This document shows, in pieces, positions 63,545 through 64,000 of a DNA stretch of 64,000 nt. A model generated the notes under the pieces. That model saw nothing but the letters and a program-made list of their open reading frames with translations, had not been told where the DNA came from and ran no database searches. The stretch's first letter is position 1. Each line of letters starts with the position of its first letter. The DNA comes from Undaria pinnatifida (Eukaryota; Sar; Phaeophyceae; Laminariales; Alariaceae), in contig JABAKD010000009.1 in the NCBI GenBank assembly GCA_012845835.1, positions 3,597,324 to 3,661,323 on the forward strand, given 5' to 3'. The position numbers and the translations under genes were made by a program.

Positions 63545-64000
63545 AAGAACGAAACAAAAATCTGTCTTGATGGTATTTTTGCTCCTCTATTACGTGCTCT
63601 CAACTGCTAATGTCTTTTTCGTCTGCATTACTGCCTGCCTGAGCTACGTTGTTTCTCACTTAACAATTTCCTGCACTGTGAACAATGTCGACCCGACCAC
63701 GTCCTCGTCATTGACAGAAATACAAAATGTATTCGTGTAAACAATCGTCTGGTCCAAGACCGATGCTGTACCCTTGCCCGCTGTTACAATTTCATTCAGC
63801 GAATTCACACCGTGCAAGGTATAGCCTATGTCCGTAGCTCTTCAAAGACAGTTTTGCTCTGTCTCCAACATGACACGTCACTGCTCCAGAGTCTCTTGAT
63901 CCCTTCGTTCTGTCTCGTACATGGCACAAAGACGTCGATTAATACTACTCGTAGTTGACAAAAAGGCCGTCCAACTTCGACAAAGGCAAACGATTCCCGT
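63545..64000. other. No gene recognised
   Basis: No open frame of note and no repeat shared with the rest of the window. Confidence 0.5.

Noticed and set aside
1-64000. CRISPR arrays, operons, ribosome binding sites or other prokaryotic features
   Set aside because: The repeats are irregular mobile-element repeats without uniform spacers, and all coding families are eukaryotic retroelements.

Overview
This window is repeat-rich eukaryotic nuclear DNA. The evidence is a Ty1/copia retrotransposon with LTRs, a second and much older copia copy, a tyrosine-recombinase retroelement, a LINE reverse-transcriptase relic, tRNA-derived SINEs, inverted-repeat DNA transposons, and several families of non-coding repeats. 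There are no operons, ribosome binding sites, rRNA genes or CRISPR arrays. The mix of copia, tyrosine-recombinase and LINE elements with large gene-poor intergenic DNA would fit an algal genome (red or brown), but nothing here fixes the lineage and that guess is weak. I found no intact host protein gene. Every well supported coding stretch belongs to a mobile element or is a decayed fragment.

Layout. 0.6-2.6 kb holds a diverged LTR-like repeat and a 102-bp tandem duplication. 2.6-7.4 kb is an old copia copy in order Gag, protease, integrase, RT/RNase H, broken by many stops and frameshifts. 8.5-16.1 kb is a three-layer nest. A G-rich modular repeat (8,492-9,237, continuing at 15,507) was entered by an inverted-repeat DNA transposon (9,240-15,504, TA target duplication), which was then entered by a copia element (9,512-14,984, two 400-bp LTRs, target duplication ACCTG). 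The site before the DNA transposon arrived can be recognised in a paralogous repeat copy at 39,321-39,352. 16.3-19.9 kb is a direct duplication of about 1.6 kb carrying SINEs. 20.9-21.6 kb is another modular repeat copy. 23.0-24.5 kb holds one or two more DNA transposons, one with a 54-bp inverted repeat. 25.7-28.0 kb is a decayed RNase H plus tyrosine-recombinase retroelement on the minus strand, apparently with split direct repeats. 28.7-46 kb is mostly unrecognised DNA with scattered relics of a polymorphic-membrane-protein-like beta-helix repeat. 38.0-39.5 kb is a long modular repeat copy. 46.6-52.4 kb holds tandem repeats, an LTR/PBS-like region, a hairpin-dense stretch and two SINEs. 55.4-56.6 kb is a LINE RT relic (minus). 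57.8-63.1 kb is three more modular repeat copies, all on the minus strand.

How it fits together. The window is layered mobile-element debris. The youngest event I can order is the copia insertion; its LTRs differ at about 19 of 400 positions by hand count. It lies inside a DNA transposon that itself lies inside the modular repeat. The modular repeat family is the least familiar component. It covers roughly 8 kb here, is strongly strand-asymmetric (long G tracts on one strand), and I cannot assign it to any known class.
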